Shown here in pieces: positions 33,201 to 41,940 of a DNA stretch of 57,921 nt. The stretch comes from Allobacillus saliphilus (GTDB lineage Bacteria > Bacillota > Bacilli > Bacillales > Alkalibacillaceae). Location of the stretch: contig NZ_JAGSIE010000014.1 in assembly GCF_018138385.1 (NCBI RefSeq), positions 1-57,921 on the forward strand, written 5' to 3'. The notes under the pieces are model-generated. The model searched no databases. It saw only the letters and a program-made list of their open reading frames with translations, and was not told where the DNA came from. How positions within the stretch are numbered: position 1 is the first letter of the stretch; the number at the start of each line of letters is the position of its first letter. A program made the translations under genes and the position numbers.

Positions 33201-35154
33201 AAACTTTAGGGTTTTTTATGAGAAACAAACCATCAATTTTAACAAGAATAAGGAAGGGAATATTACTCTAATTGGAGGTTTAAACGGAGCAGGGAAAACG
33301 AGTATTTTAACAGCGATAAACTTATTGCTATATCGGCAAGGAGCAAACAATGAACAAAAAAGAATGCTAGATGGAACATTAAATAATAAATTTTACCAAA
33401 AAGATGGCCGCGAAGCAAGACTTTATTTAGAATTTGAATCTAACAATAATACATATGAAATCATTGGAGTACTTAAATATAATAATAATCAAACGTTTAG
33501 AGACTTTACTAGACAATTAAGGTCAGATGGTGTTTATAGAAAATTAAGTGACAGTGAATTACAAAACTTTATCGATAAAAATGTTCCTTATGATATTTCA
33601 TCTTTCTTTTTGTTTGATGGAGAAAAGATACAAGATTTAGTTGATAAGCAGGAGCACAGCTCTTTAAAGAGACCAATTCAAAAAATTGTAGGATTAAACT
33701 TCTATAGAGAGGTTCAAAAGGATATTCTAGCTGCAGAAGATAGAATTGAAAAAGAATCAAGAAAGTTAGTTCCAAAATCACAAGTCGAATCACTTGAGAT
33801 TGAAAAAATGGAGTTGGAAGACCAGCTAAAAAAAATTACAGACAATATAGATATCTTTAATGAAAAAACGCAAGAAAAGCAAATTGAGTTAAAAAAATAT
33901 AAAGATTCTAAAAATCAAAAGATAGAAAAATACTATACGAATAAAGGTTCACTTCATCAAAGTCTGGAAACACTCAATAAGGATATAGAAAAAATAAAAG
34001 TTCAAATTCAACAATTCTCACAACAATCTTTGCCATTAATGATTTTAAGTCCATTAATTGAAAAAGCGAAAGAACAGATTGAGATTGAAGAAGAATATCA
34101 AAATAAAAAGCATAGAATACAGCTTAACTTTGAGGAGTTTAATGAATTTATAACAAATTTATTAAATAGAGATGTTATTAAAAATACCCTCTCAGAGAAT
34201 GAAATAAATATTCTTGAAAAAGAAGGAAAAGTTGCTTGGGCTGAAATAAATAATATCTATGAATACGAGTTACCAGAGGAAATTGAAATTCTACATAACA
34301 TAGATAGAAATCAACAGAGAAGATTTTCTTCGTTAAATATAAAGGATACTGATGTTAAAAGCCTACTTGAAAGGAAGCAGGAATTAGAAAAAGAAAAAGA
34401 AGTAGTTGAAGAAAAAATACGTAATACTCCAGAGATCGAGGATTATAAACATGAAGATACTATGATTACAAAGTTAACTCAAGAAGTTAATGAATTTAAA
34501 AGAAATGTTAATAAACTTAGATCTGATGAAATTAAAATTAAAGAAAGACTCAAAAAGGTCACAGCAAATTACCGAGAGAAATTAAAAAATATCGACTCGA
34601 ATCGTTCGATAACGAAACAATTTGATTTAATTCAACGGGTTCAGAAAGCAGCACAGCAATATGTAGAAGGCGTTACAAATTATAAAGCTAGATGTATAAA
34701 AGAAGACTTCGAGGATATAATTAAAAAACTTTTACGTAAGAATCAAGATTTCTCAAAAGTAGAGTTTGATGTAGAATCATTTACAATCAAAATATTTAAT
34801 GAAAACGGTACTCAAATTCGCTTAACAGACCGATCAGCCGGAGAAAAACAAATAATAGCCCTATCATTAATTTGGGCATTAACTAAAAACGCTCCATTGG
34901 AATTACCTTATGTTATCGATACACCTTTAGGAAGGCTAGATAGCGTTCACAGAAAAAACTTAATGGAGCACTATTTCCCTTATTTAAGTGATCAAGTCAT
35001 TATACTTTCAACTGATACTGAAGTTAATGAAGAGTTCACTGATCAATTAGGAAATCATATGAATGTAACTTATCGATTGGACTATGATAACGATGCAAAG
35101 TGTACAACAATTAGAGAGGGTTATTTTTCATTTAAAGAAGGAGTCAATAGCTAA
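33175..35154 (+). CDS. DndD-like SMC ATPase of the restriction half
   Basis: A 659-residue SMC/Rad50-type ATPase. Walker A GGLNGAGKT is at residues 34-42, a DndD-type SFFLFDGEKIQDL lies near 150, and long coiled coils run at about 190-250 and 390-480. The C-terminal ABC signature is SAGEKQIIALSLIWAL and Walker B is YVIDTPLGRLDSVHRKNL. It shares these blocks and its length with DndD at 41937 but is clearly diverged. Inferred role: ATP-driven DNA sensing in the phosphorothioate-dependent effector. AGAGGT precedes ATG 33175; its stop overlaps the next ATG (TAATG). Confidence 0.85.
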   Translation: MKLKSLTLENFRVFYEKQTINFNKNKEGNITLIGGLNGAGKTSILTAINLLLYRQGANNEQKRMLDGTLNNKFYQKDGREARLYLEFESNNNTYEIIGVLKYNNNQTFRDFTRQLRSDGVYRKLSDSELQNFIDKNVPYDISSFFLFDGEKIQDLVDKQEHSSLKRPIQKIVGLNFYREVQKDILAAEDRIEKESRKLVPKSQVESLEIEKMELEDQLKKITDNIDIFNEKTQEKQIELKKYKDSKNQKIEKYYTNKGSLHQSLETLNKDIEKIKVQIQQFSQQSLPLMILSPLIEKAKEQIEIEEEYQNKKHRIQLNFEEFNEFITNLLNRDVIKNTLSENEINILEKEGKVAWAEINNIYEYELPEEIEILHNIDRNQQRRFSSLNIKDTDVKSLLERKQELEKEKEVVEEKIRNTPEIEDYKHEDTMITKLTQEVNEFKRNVNKLRSDEIKIKERLKKVTANYREKLKNIDSNRSITKQFDLIQRVQKAAQQYVEGVTNYKARCIKEDFEDIIKKLLRKNQDFSKVEFDVESFTIKIFNENGTQIRLTDRSAGEKQIIALSLIWALTKNAPLELPYVIDTPLGRLDSVHRKNLMEHYFPYLSDQVIILSTDTEVNEEFTDQLGNHMNVTYRLDYDNDAKCTTIREGYFSFKEGVNS

Positions 35155-35582
35155 TGGCAAATATAATTATTCCTGAAAAGTCAGATGAAAAAGTAAGTGA
35201 CTTGATGGGTTTTATGGGTTTCACAAGTAATAAAGACAGGCCGATTGTTTTACGGATTGCTCTTTCAAAAGGAATTATTCACTCTAATAAAGATAGTAAT
35301 TTAAATATAGATTCAAGTAAGGGACGAGAAATACCGCTAAAAACTTTATGCCCAGGGGATAACTATTTGTTTGTTAAGCATTCTATCATTCAAAAACATG
35401 AAGAGTTTATAAGTGATGAAGATCTTACACCCGTAATAAAAAAGTATTTAATTTTGGGTATTGACATTATGCATGATGAAATTAATAAATTGGATCAATT
35501 GGATAACTATTTAATTTACTTAGCTGAGAGTGTAAACAACAAAAATGATCAGGAAAAGATTAAAGATTTACTAGGATTTTAA
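35154..35582 (+). CDS. DndE-like protein of the restriction half
   Basis: A 142-residue protein. Its opening (SDEKVSDLMGFMGFTSNKD, then RPIVLRIALSKGII) matches the DndE pattern of DNA-binding helix, conserved turn and RxALSxG helix, as in DndE at 41572 (LTPNILSRLAVSLSLK). The middle, SSKGREIPLKTLCPGD, and the acidic C-terminal helices are its own. Following a DndD-like gene directly, it repeats the dndD-dndE order of the modification operon. DndE prefers nicked DNA; whether this paralogue does is unknown. Confidence 0.7.
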   Translation: MANIIIPEKSDEKVSDLMGFMGFTSNKDRPIVLRIALSKGIIHSNKDSNLNIDSSKGREIPLKTLCPGDNYLFVKHSIIQKHEEFISDEDLTPVIKKYLILGIDIMHDEINKLDQLDNYLIYLAESVNNKNDQEKIKDLLGF

Positions 35583-35598
35583 ATTGGGGGAGAGCAAA

Positions 35599-37701
35599 AT
35601 GGCCTTTACCGATCTTGATCTTTCTTTTCACTATCGAACAGGAGGGTCTTCAGGCGATATCATAAATGATTTTTATGTTCCTGTTTTGAGTGAAGCGAAA
35701 ATTTATAAAAGAGCTGTTGGATATTTTACTAGCAATTCTCTAGCAATCGCTGCTAAGGGTTTATCTAGCTTTATAAAAAACGGAGGTAAAATGCAATTAA
35801 TTGCTTCACCACACTTGAATAAAGAAGATATTGAAGCAATTAATCAAGGTTACAAGGCACGAGACGAAGTTCTTAATGAACGGCTAATTAAAGAATTAGA
35901 ATTTGACGCAGAAGATAAAATTATACAAGAACGACTAAATTATTTAGCATGGCTCGTATACAATAATCAACTTGATATCAAAATTGCTGTATTGAAAGAT
36001 CAAACTTCTCTTGGAATCTATCATGAGAAACTAGGAATTTTGGAAGATGTTGTAGGGAATAAAATAGCTTTTTCAGGTTCCTCGAATGAAACAGAAGGTG
36101 GATTAGTGAATAATTATGAAGCAATTGATGTATTTTTCTCTTGGGACAACTCTGATGAAAAAAGAGTAACATCTAAAGAACAAGCATTTTCAAACTTATG
36201 GACGAATTCTAATTCCCAATTAGAAATTATTGATTTTCCAGATGCGGTCAAAGATAAATTGTTGAAATATCGTAAAAATACTTACAGCAATAGAGATCCA
36301 GAAGTTAAAAATAACGAAATTAAGGATCAAGGTATGGGATATCAAATTAATTATCCTAGGATCCCTGACTACATAAAATTAAGAGAATATCAAATTGAAG
36401 CGATTAAAAGTTGGTTTAAAAATAGCGCGCAGGGCTTACTAGAAATGGCTACTGGAACAGGAAAAACAATAACCGCTATTTCTGCAGTATCGAAACTTTA
36501 TGAAAATACTGGGAAATTAGCAGTGGTGATTGCATGTCCTTATACACATTTAGTAAACCAATGGGTAGAGGATTTGAAAAAATTTAATATGGCACCAATC
36601 ATTGCGTATGGTGGGAAGAATTGGGAAGAGACACTGAACGACCAGATTACTTCATTCAATTACGATATTATTAATCATTTTTGTGTCATAACAACTAACG
36701 ATACTTTTTCATCAGAAAAAATGCAAAATCAGCTAAGAAATTTGAAGAGTGACACGGTGTTTGTCGCAGATGAAGCGCATCACCTTGGTGCAAAGTATCT
36801 AAACTCGAAACTAATTGATGCAATCCCATACCGGCTAGCTTTATCTGCAACACCTAACAGATGGTATGACGACGAGGGTACAGATAAGCTTTTAAAATAT
36901 TTTGGAGGAAAAACTGTTTATCAATTTGGTTTAGACCAAGCAATAGGGAGATTTTTGACTGAGTATTTCTACTATCCTCATATTGTATATCTGGATGAAG
37001 ATGAAAGTGAGGAATATTACGAAATTACCCGTAAGTTAGTAAAGACATTAGGTTCAGATGATTTAGGAAAGTCATCTGAAATAAAAGAAAAACTACTTAT
37101 CAAACGAGCAAGAATCTTAAGCAGTGCTAGAAAGAAAATTGATAAGTTAAATGAATTAATGGGGCAGTCAACTGAATCGAAATATAATATCGTCTATTGT
37201 GGTGATAGTGATGTAGATGGTGAAAAACAATTAGATAAAGTAATAAAAATGCTTGGTAATAGATTGGGAATGAAAGTTCACAGCTTTACAGCGAGAGAGG
37301 ACCATTCTGAAAGAAAAGAATTATTAGAGAGGTTTAGCGAGGGAGACTTACAAGCTCTAGTGGCAATTAAATGTCTAGATGAGGGAGTAGACGTCCCAGC
37401 AACTCAAAATGCATATATTTTAGCTAGTAGTACAAATCCAAGAGAATTTATTCAAAGAAGAGGAAGAGTTTTACGAAAACATAAAGGAAAACAATACTCT
37501 TATATACATGACTTTATAATTTTACCTAGAAATATTGATGAGATCAGTGAGTTAGAACCAGCTTTGTTTAATATGGAAAGAAACTTATTGAAACGTGAAC
37601 TTAAAAGATTAACGGAGTTTGCTAACTTAGCAATGAATGGTCCTGAGGCGATTGAAACCTTAGCAGACGTAACACGTGCTTATAATTTATTAGATGTTTA
37701 G
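35599..37701 (+). CDS. PLD-nuclease/SF2 helicase, Dnd-system restriction enzyme type
   Basis: A 700-residue two-part protein. Residues about 20-220 form a phospholipase D-like nuclease domain, with HEKLGIL near 142 and GSSNETEGGL after it. From about 265 a superfamily II helicase follows: Walker A MATGTGKT near 283, VADEAHHLGAK near 391, LALSATP, and QRRGRVLRKHKGKQYSYIHDF near 625. The architecture fits proteins annotated as DNA phosphorothioation system restriction enzyme. It would translocate on and perhaps cut DNA without sulfur marks. Start ATG 35599 follows GGGGGAG; the frame to 35584 includes that site. Confidence 0.85.
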   Translation: MAFTDLDLSFHYRTGGSSGDIINDFYVPVLSEAKIYKRAVGYFTSNSLAIAAKGLSSFIKNGGKMQLIASPHLNKEDIEAINQGYKARDEVLNERLIKELEFDAEDKIIQERLNYLAWLVYNNQLDIKIAVLKDQTSLGIYHEKLGILEDVVGNKIAFSGSSNETEGGLVNNYEAIDVFFSWDNSDEKRVTSKEQAFSNLWTNSNSQLEIIDFPDAVKDKLLKYRKNTYSNRDPEVKNNEIKDQGMGYQINYPRIPDYIKLREYQIEAIKSWFKNSAQGLLEMATGTGKTITAISAVSKLYENTGKLAVVIACPYTHLVNQWVEDLKKFNMAPIIAYGGKNWEETLNDQITSFNYDIINHFCVITTNDTFSSEKMQNQLRNLKSDTVFVADEAHHLGAKYLNSKLIDAIPYRLALSATPNRWYDDEGTDKLLKYFGGKTVYQFGLDQAIGRFLTEYFYYPHIVYLDEDESEEYYEITRKLVKTLGSDDLGKSSEIKEKLLIKRARILSSARKKIDKLNELMGQSTESKYNIVYCGDSDVDGEKQLDKVIKMLGNRLGMKVHSFTAREDHSERKELLERFSEGDLQALVAIKCLDEGVDVPATQNAYILASSTNPREFIQRRGRVLRKHKGKQYSYIHDFIILPRNIDEISELEPALFNMERNLLKRELKRLTEFANLAMNGPEAIETLADVTRAYNLLDV

Positions 37702-37717
37702 ATGAGGAGGTAAAACT

Positions 37718-37897
37718 ATGATAGAAGAAAAGAATGAAGAGTTTCAAGCAATCTTGAAAGGGTTATCGGGTGAGCAAACAAAAATTTTGAAAGAAATTTT
37801 GGAGGCAGAAAAGTCATTCCTGCATAGAGAAAACTTGCAAGGCACACCGATTGTTTCACAAATTATGGACATAGTGAAAGAGAGGGTTGATGAATAG
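37718..37897 (+). CDS. 59-aa small acidic protein in the Dnd-linked operon
   Basis: ATG 37718 follows the strong GAGGAGGT by six bases. The protein (MIEEKNEEFQAILKGLSGEQ, then ILKEILEAEKSFLHRENL) is short, acidic and all-helical, and ends in a VSQIMDIVKERVDE helix. The stop TAG overlaps the GTG start of the ATPase that follows (TAGTG), so translation is tightly coupled. Likely a partner or stabiliser of that ATPase; no family recognised with certainty. Confidence 0.7.
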   Translation: MIEEKNEEFQAILKGLSGEQTKILKEILEAEKSFLHRENLQGTPIVSQIMDIVKERVDE

Positions 37898-39888
37898 TGT
37901 TATTAAAGAAAATTGTTTTAAATAATTTTAGACAATACTATGGTTATCAAGAATTAGAGTTTTCACAATTACAAAACAAAAATGTAACAGTAGTACATGG
38001 TGAGAATGGTTCAGGGAAAACTGCTTTGCTACATTCATTTGGTTGGTGTCTGTACGGTGATTTGAACCTACCAAACCCAGAAAACATTTGTAATGAACAT
38101 GCGTTGAGTAACCTACAAAAGGATCAATCAATTGAATCTTATGTTGAGTTACATTTTGAAGCTTTTTCTAAAAAATATTCTTTAAAGCGCTTTATTGTTG
38201 TCGAGAGAACAAATGACGATAGAATTCTCTACGGAGAACCCCAAGTCTCTATGCAATTTATAGGTCATGAAGGACAGTCCGAGAGAATAGAGAATTACAC
38301 AGAAGAAATTAATAGAATCTTACCCAAAGATTTACGTACGTATTTCTTTTTTGACGGAGAAAGAATAGATAACTTAACAAAAAGTGGTAACAATGAAGAT
38401 ATAGAGAAAGCAATTAAAAGTATGATGGGTTTAGAGATTTTGGAAAGATCTATAAGACATACTGACCAAGCTAGAAAAAGGTTTAGAGAAGAACTTAAAG
38501 AATTAGGTGATGCTAAAACTCAAGAGGTTTATAGTGAACTAGAGAAACTTGAGCAGGAAAGAGATACTTATATTGAGAAGAGACAAATAAAGCAGGATAA
38601 TATAAAAGTTCTTGATAAACAAATTGAAGAAAGAGAAATCCGTCTAACTCAGTTAGAAGGGGCTAAGAAGTTACAAGAATTAAGAGAAAGCAAAAGAGAA
38701 GAGCTTTATCAGGCTGAAAGTAGACTGAAAGAAATTGAAAAAGAATTAGTAAATACTATGAGTAAACAAGGATATTTAGCTTTTACATCGCCAATTATGG
38801 AAAAAGCCGATGAAATATTGGATAGTAATGGACCAGAAGAACAATTTGTTAAAGGAATAACAAAAGATTTCATTGATAAATTGATCCAAGATGGTAAATG
38901 TATCTGTGGAGAAGAAATTAAAGAAGACTCAATTCATTTGAACCATTTGCAGGAGTTAGCACAAGCAACTACCTCTAATCAGCTTATTAATACAGTAAAT
39001 TACTTTAAACAAAATGGAAGAACTGTGGAAGAAAGAAAAGAAAATTTATTTAAAAATTTAGATCGATTGAAAAAAGCTCAAAGTAGTGAATCAACTAACA
39101 TTCGACTCCTAAATGAAAAAATACAAGAGATTAGCACACAACTAAGTGAACATACAACAGAAGATATAGCTGCTTTGGAAGAGAGAAGAAAAGAACTTTC
39201 AAATCAAAAAGATAAAATTAACCAGGATATTGGGTCTATTAACGGAAATATAGAGCGATTGGATGAAGAGATCGTAGAATTAGAGAACGAACAGAAAAAA
39301 ATGGAATTAAAAGAAACGAAGTCGAATTTAGCACAAAAACGGATGCAAACTTGTAGGAACTTAATAGATGTTATGGAAAATATCTTAGAAATTAGGGAAA
39401 CTATAGTAAAAGAACAGTTACAGGATCGAATTTCTAAGGTTTATTCACAATTTCTACGTAAGAATTATAGTATTAATTTATCTGAAGATTATATGTTAAA
39501 CGTATTTAATGAAAAAGGGAACCCTGTTGCTATGTCACAAGGAGAGAGACAAATTACATCTCTTTCATTTATTGGAGCAATCGTGGATATTGCAAGGGAA
39601 ACATTCAATAAAGAGACTCAAAATGCTTTCGATGAAGGCGGAATATATCCACTTGTAATGGACTCGCCTTTTGGTGCATTAGACTCAGACCATAGAGAAA
39701 GAGTAGCTAAGGGGATCTACAAACTAGCTGATCAGGTAATAGTGATCGTCTCAACTTCACAGTGGGAAGGTGAAGTTGAAGAACAGATGAAGAGCCTAGT
39801 TGGTAAAGAATACAAATTAGAGTACAATGATCCACGTTATAATAAGGATAAACCGTATGAATATACGAACGTAAAGGAGGTCAATTAA
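37897..39888 (+). CDS. Second SMC/Rad50-like ATPase of the restriction half
   Basis: A 663-residue SMC-type ATPase. Walker A HGENGSGKT is at residues 34-42, TYFFFDGERIDNL lies near 150, and coiled coils run at about 190-290 and 390-490. In the hinge between them is GKCICGEEI (Cys 335 and 337), like a reduced Rad50 zinc hook. The C-terminal half has MSQGERQITSLSFIGAI and LVMDSPFGALDSDHRERV. It is more Rad50-like than the ATPase at 33175. Start GTG 37897. Expected to work with the PLD-helicase; partner choice is inference. Confidence 0.82.
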   Translation: MLLKKIVLNNFRQYYGYQELEFSQLQNKNVTVVHGENGSGKTALLHSFGWCLYGDLNLPNPENICNEHALSNLQKDQSIESYVELHFEAFSKKYSLKRFIVVERTNDDRILYGEPQVSMQFIGHEGQSERIENYTEEINRILPKDLRTYFFFDGERIDNLTKSGNNEDIEKAIKSMMGLEILERSIRHTDQARKRFREELKELGDAKTQEVYSELEKLEQERDTYIEKRQIKQDNIKVLDKQIEEREIRLTQLEGAKKLQELRESKREELYQAESRLKEIEKELVNTMSKQGYLAFTSPIMEKADEILDSNGPEEQFVKGITKDFIDKLIQDGKCICGEEIKEDSIHLNHLQELAQATTSNQLINTVNYFKQNGRTVEERKENLFKNLDRLKKAQSSESTNIRLLNEKIQEISTQLSEHTTEDIAALEERRKELSNQKDKINQDIGSINGNIERLDEEIVELENEQKKMELKETKSNLAQKRMQTCRNLIDVMENILEIRETIVKEQLQDRISKVYSQFLRKNYSINLSEDYMLNVFNEKGNPVAMSQGERQITSLSFIGAIVDIARETFNKETQNAFDEGGIYPLVMDSPFGALDSDHRERVAKGIYKLADQVIVIVSTSQWEGEVEEQMKSLVGKEYKLEYNDPRYNKDKPYEYTNVKEVN

Positions 39889-40353
39889 TTGAGTCAACGA
39901 AGAATTAGACGTCCAAAAGATCAAGAAAAGATCTATAGGGAATTAACAGATAAAGATGAATTTGGAGTTTTTAATTCATATAAAGATATTTTCATGATTT
40001 CGGGTTTAATAGGATATCTCAATGATAAGAGGATTAGTTTCGAAAATTCCTTAGAACCAATTTCTTGGACTGTTTTTAATTTAGAAACAGATGAAACGGT
40101 TATTAATGCCGTAGCACTAAATACGTCGGAAGATCCAAGCATACTAATTGAAGATGAAGAAAAATTTGATCAAAAAATAACCATCTTTGAGGAGTTTGCT
40201 GCTGGCGGAGCCACTATACTTTATGAAAAATTAGTTGAAAATAAACGGTTTGCAGTAAATAGTTTATTTGAGTTGTTAATGGAGGCAAAACAGCAACGAG
40301 GTAGTCAAGATCGAGATATTGCTGCTATCGCGGATATTATCTCTTTTGATTAA
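39889..40353 (+). CDS. Dnd-associated protein (dnd_assoc_4-like)
   Basis: A 154-residue protein. RRPKDQEKIYRELTDKDEFG at the start, then FNSYKDIFMISGLIGYLNDK and IFEEFAAGGATILYEKL, follow the pattern of DNA phosphorothioation-associated protein 4. Related segments occur in other sulfur-modification clusters. No catalytic motif is apparent, so a structural or recognition role is likely. Start is TTG 39889 after AAAGGAGG, immediately following the ATPase stop. Last gene of the plus-strand operon. Confidence 0.7.
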   Translation: MSQRRIRRPKDQEKIYRELTDKDEFGVFNSYKDIFMISGLIGYLNDKRISFENSLEPISWTVFNLETDETVINAVALNTSEDPSILIEDEEKFDQKITIFEEFAAGGATILYEKLVENKRFAVNSLFELLMEAKQQRGSQDRDIAAIADIISFD

Positions 40354-40368
40354 CCTCATAAAATCAAG

Positions 40369-40414
40369 AAGGAACCGCCACAGGACTTTATGAGCCTAAT
40401 GCGGTTCCTTTTTT
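40369..40414. terminator. Shared terminator between the two Dnd operons
   Basis: AAGGAACCGC (40369-40378) and GCGGTTCCTT (40401-40410) pair perfectly. Six T follow on the plus strand. A-rich sequence on the other side (AAATCAAG) gives weaker stopping of the convergent operon. Confidence 0.85.
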
Positions 40415-40424
40415 CTAATTAACT

Positions 40425-41552
40425 CTATAAGTTATTAAATATGTCTAAATCATCTTTTTTAATTTCTGGCGACATAGAGATTCGAATTGTTGAACGGATA
40501 TGTTCTAAATCATACCCCATAGCTTTTAATACATGGCTTGGTTTACTAGTACTACAAGCAGAACCGGTAGATACAGCAACGTATGGAGCTAAGTTCTTTA
40601 CAAGCAATTCGTTGTTAACACCGGGAAAAGTAATGCTTAGAATACCAGGAATTTTGTTCTCTTTTGAGTGATTAAACTGTACTCGATCATTGTATTTTTC
40701 TTTAAGTATATTACATAGGTATTCTTCATTTTGTTTAAGCTTTAAAATGTTATCCTCTAAATTTTGCAAGGCAATTTCAGCAGCTTTTCCAAAGCCTACA
40801 ATATTATGTACAGCTAAGGTACCACTCCTAAACCCATTTTCTTGTTCACCACCGTGTAGAAGTGGTGTTAATTTAGTAGGTAGTCCTAACTCATCTTCTC
40901 GAATGATTGCAGCCCCAATTCCTTTTGGACCATGTAATTTGTGAGCAGACAAAGATAAGAATCTTAAACCAGGATAGTCTTCAAGATTAATTGGAAATTT
41001 CCCTACTACTTGAGTTGCATCACTATGAAATAAGATATTGCGCTTATTACAATATTGAGCGACTTCACGAATAGGGTTTAGCGAACCAATTTCGTTATTT
41101 CCCCATATTAAAGTAATTAATAAAGGAGGGTTTTCTTCTGCGGATTCTTTAAGTTGTTCAATATCAACTCTGCCATATTGATCGACATCTAGATAGGTTA
41201 CTAGAAAACCTTTTGATTCAAGATATCTACATGTTTCTAACACAGCTGGATGTTCGACTTGTGAAGTGATAATATGCTTTCCTCGTTTATCAGCATAGTA
41301 ATCTGCTACACCTTTAATAATCATGTTATTACTTTCAGTAGCACCGCTTGTAAAAACAACTTCTCTTGACTTACACCCAACTAAATTTGCAACATTTTCT
41401 CTATAATTATTAACAGCATTTTTGGCATTTTCTGCCTCTGAATAATATTTGCTAGATGGGTTGCCAAACTCCTCTAAAAGATAGGGGAGCATAGCATCTT
41501 TAACCTCTGGTAGTACAGGGGTTGTCGCACTATTATCCAAGTAAAGTGTCAT
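40425..41552 (-). CDS. dndA: Cysteine desulfurase DndA
   Basis: A 375-residue PLP-dependent cysteine desulfurase of the NifS/IscS family. It passes sulfur from cysteine to DndC for DNA phosphorothioation. TSGATESNNMIIKG binds PLP, HSDATQVVGK follows, and SLSAHKLHGPKGIGA carries the Schiff-base Lys. The catalytic Cys is in STGSACSTSKPSHVL near residue 330. Start ATG 41552 is placed six bases after GGGGTG; an in-frame GTG at 41561 overlaps that site. It is last in the dndBCDEA operon. Confidence 0.9.
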   Translation of the reverse strand: MTLYLDNSATTPVLPEVKDAMLPYLLEEFGNPSSKYYSEAENAKNAVNNYRENVANLVGCKSREVVFTSGATESNNMIIKGVADYYADKRGKHIITSQVEHPAVLETCRYLESKGFLVTYLDVDQYGRVDIEQLKESAEENPPLLITLIWGNNEIGSLNPIREVAQYCNKRNILFHSDATQVVGKFPINLEDYPGLRFLSLSAHKLHGPKGIGAAIIREDELGLPTKLTPLLHGGEQENGFRSGTLAVHNIVGFGKAAEIALQNLEDNILKLKQNEEYLCNILKEKYNDRVQFNHSKENKIPGILSITFPGVNNELLVKNLAPYVAVSTGSACSTSKPSHVLKAMGYDLEHIRSTIRISMSPEIKKDDLDIFNNL

Positions 41553-41571
41553 AAACTTCACCCCATTTAAC

Positions 41572-41940
41572 TTATATTTTTAAAAGATTATTTATAAAAC
41601 GATCGGGATTACCTGCATGTCGATATTCATTATCGAGAATTGTAATGCCTCGTTCTAAATGAGCATTAAATAAATCTGGGAAAAACTCTTCATCCGAAAT
41701 TTCTTTTTGCATTCGTTGAGTAATTAATGCTTTAAATACATAATCATGTTCCCCGGTCAATGTATTTCTATTAAACTCTAAACCTGAAGTATCTGTTAAT
41801 TCTAATTGCGGCTCTTCGGCTATTTTAAGTGAAAGTGAAACTGCTAGTCTCGAAAGGATATTTGGTGTTAGTTTGGTTGATGCTTGTAGACTTTTTAGTT
41901 TTTCTGCTGTCTTAGAAGAAGTCCTTAATCTGAAATTCAT
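41572..41940 (-). CDS. dndE: DNA sulfur modification protein DndE
   Basis: A 122-residue DndE. The N-terminal KTAEKLKSLQASTKLTPNIL, then SRLAVSLSLK, is the family opening, and the C-terminal helix ends NAHLERGITILDNEYR. DndE forms a tetramer that binds nicked DNA in the modification complex with DndC and DndD. Its ATG overlaps the dndD stop (ATGA), so the two are coupled. Confidence 0.9.
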   Translation of the reverse strand: MNFRLRTSSKTAEKLKSLQASTKLTPNILSRLAVSLSLKIAEEPQLELTDTSGLEFNRNTLTGEHDYVFKALITQRMQKEISDEEFFPDLFNAHLERGITILDNEYRHAGNPDRFINNLLKI

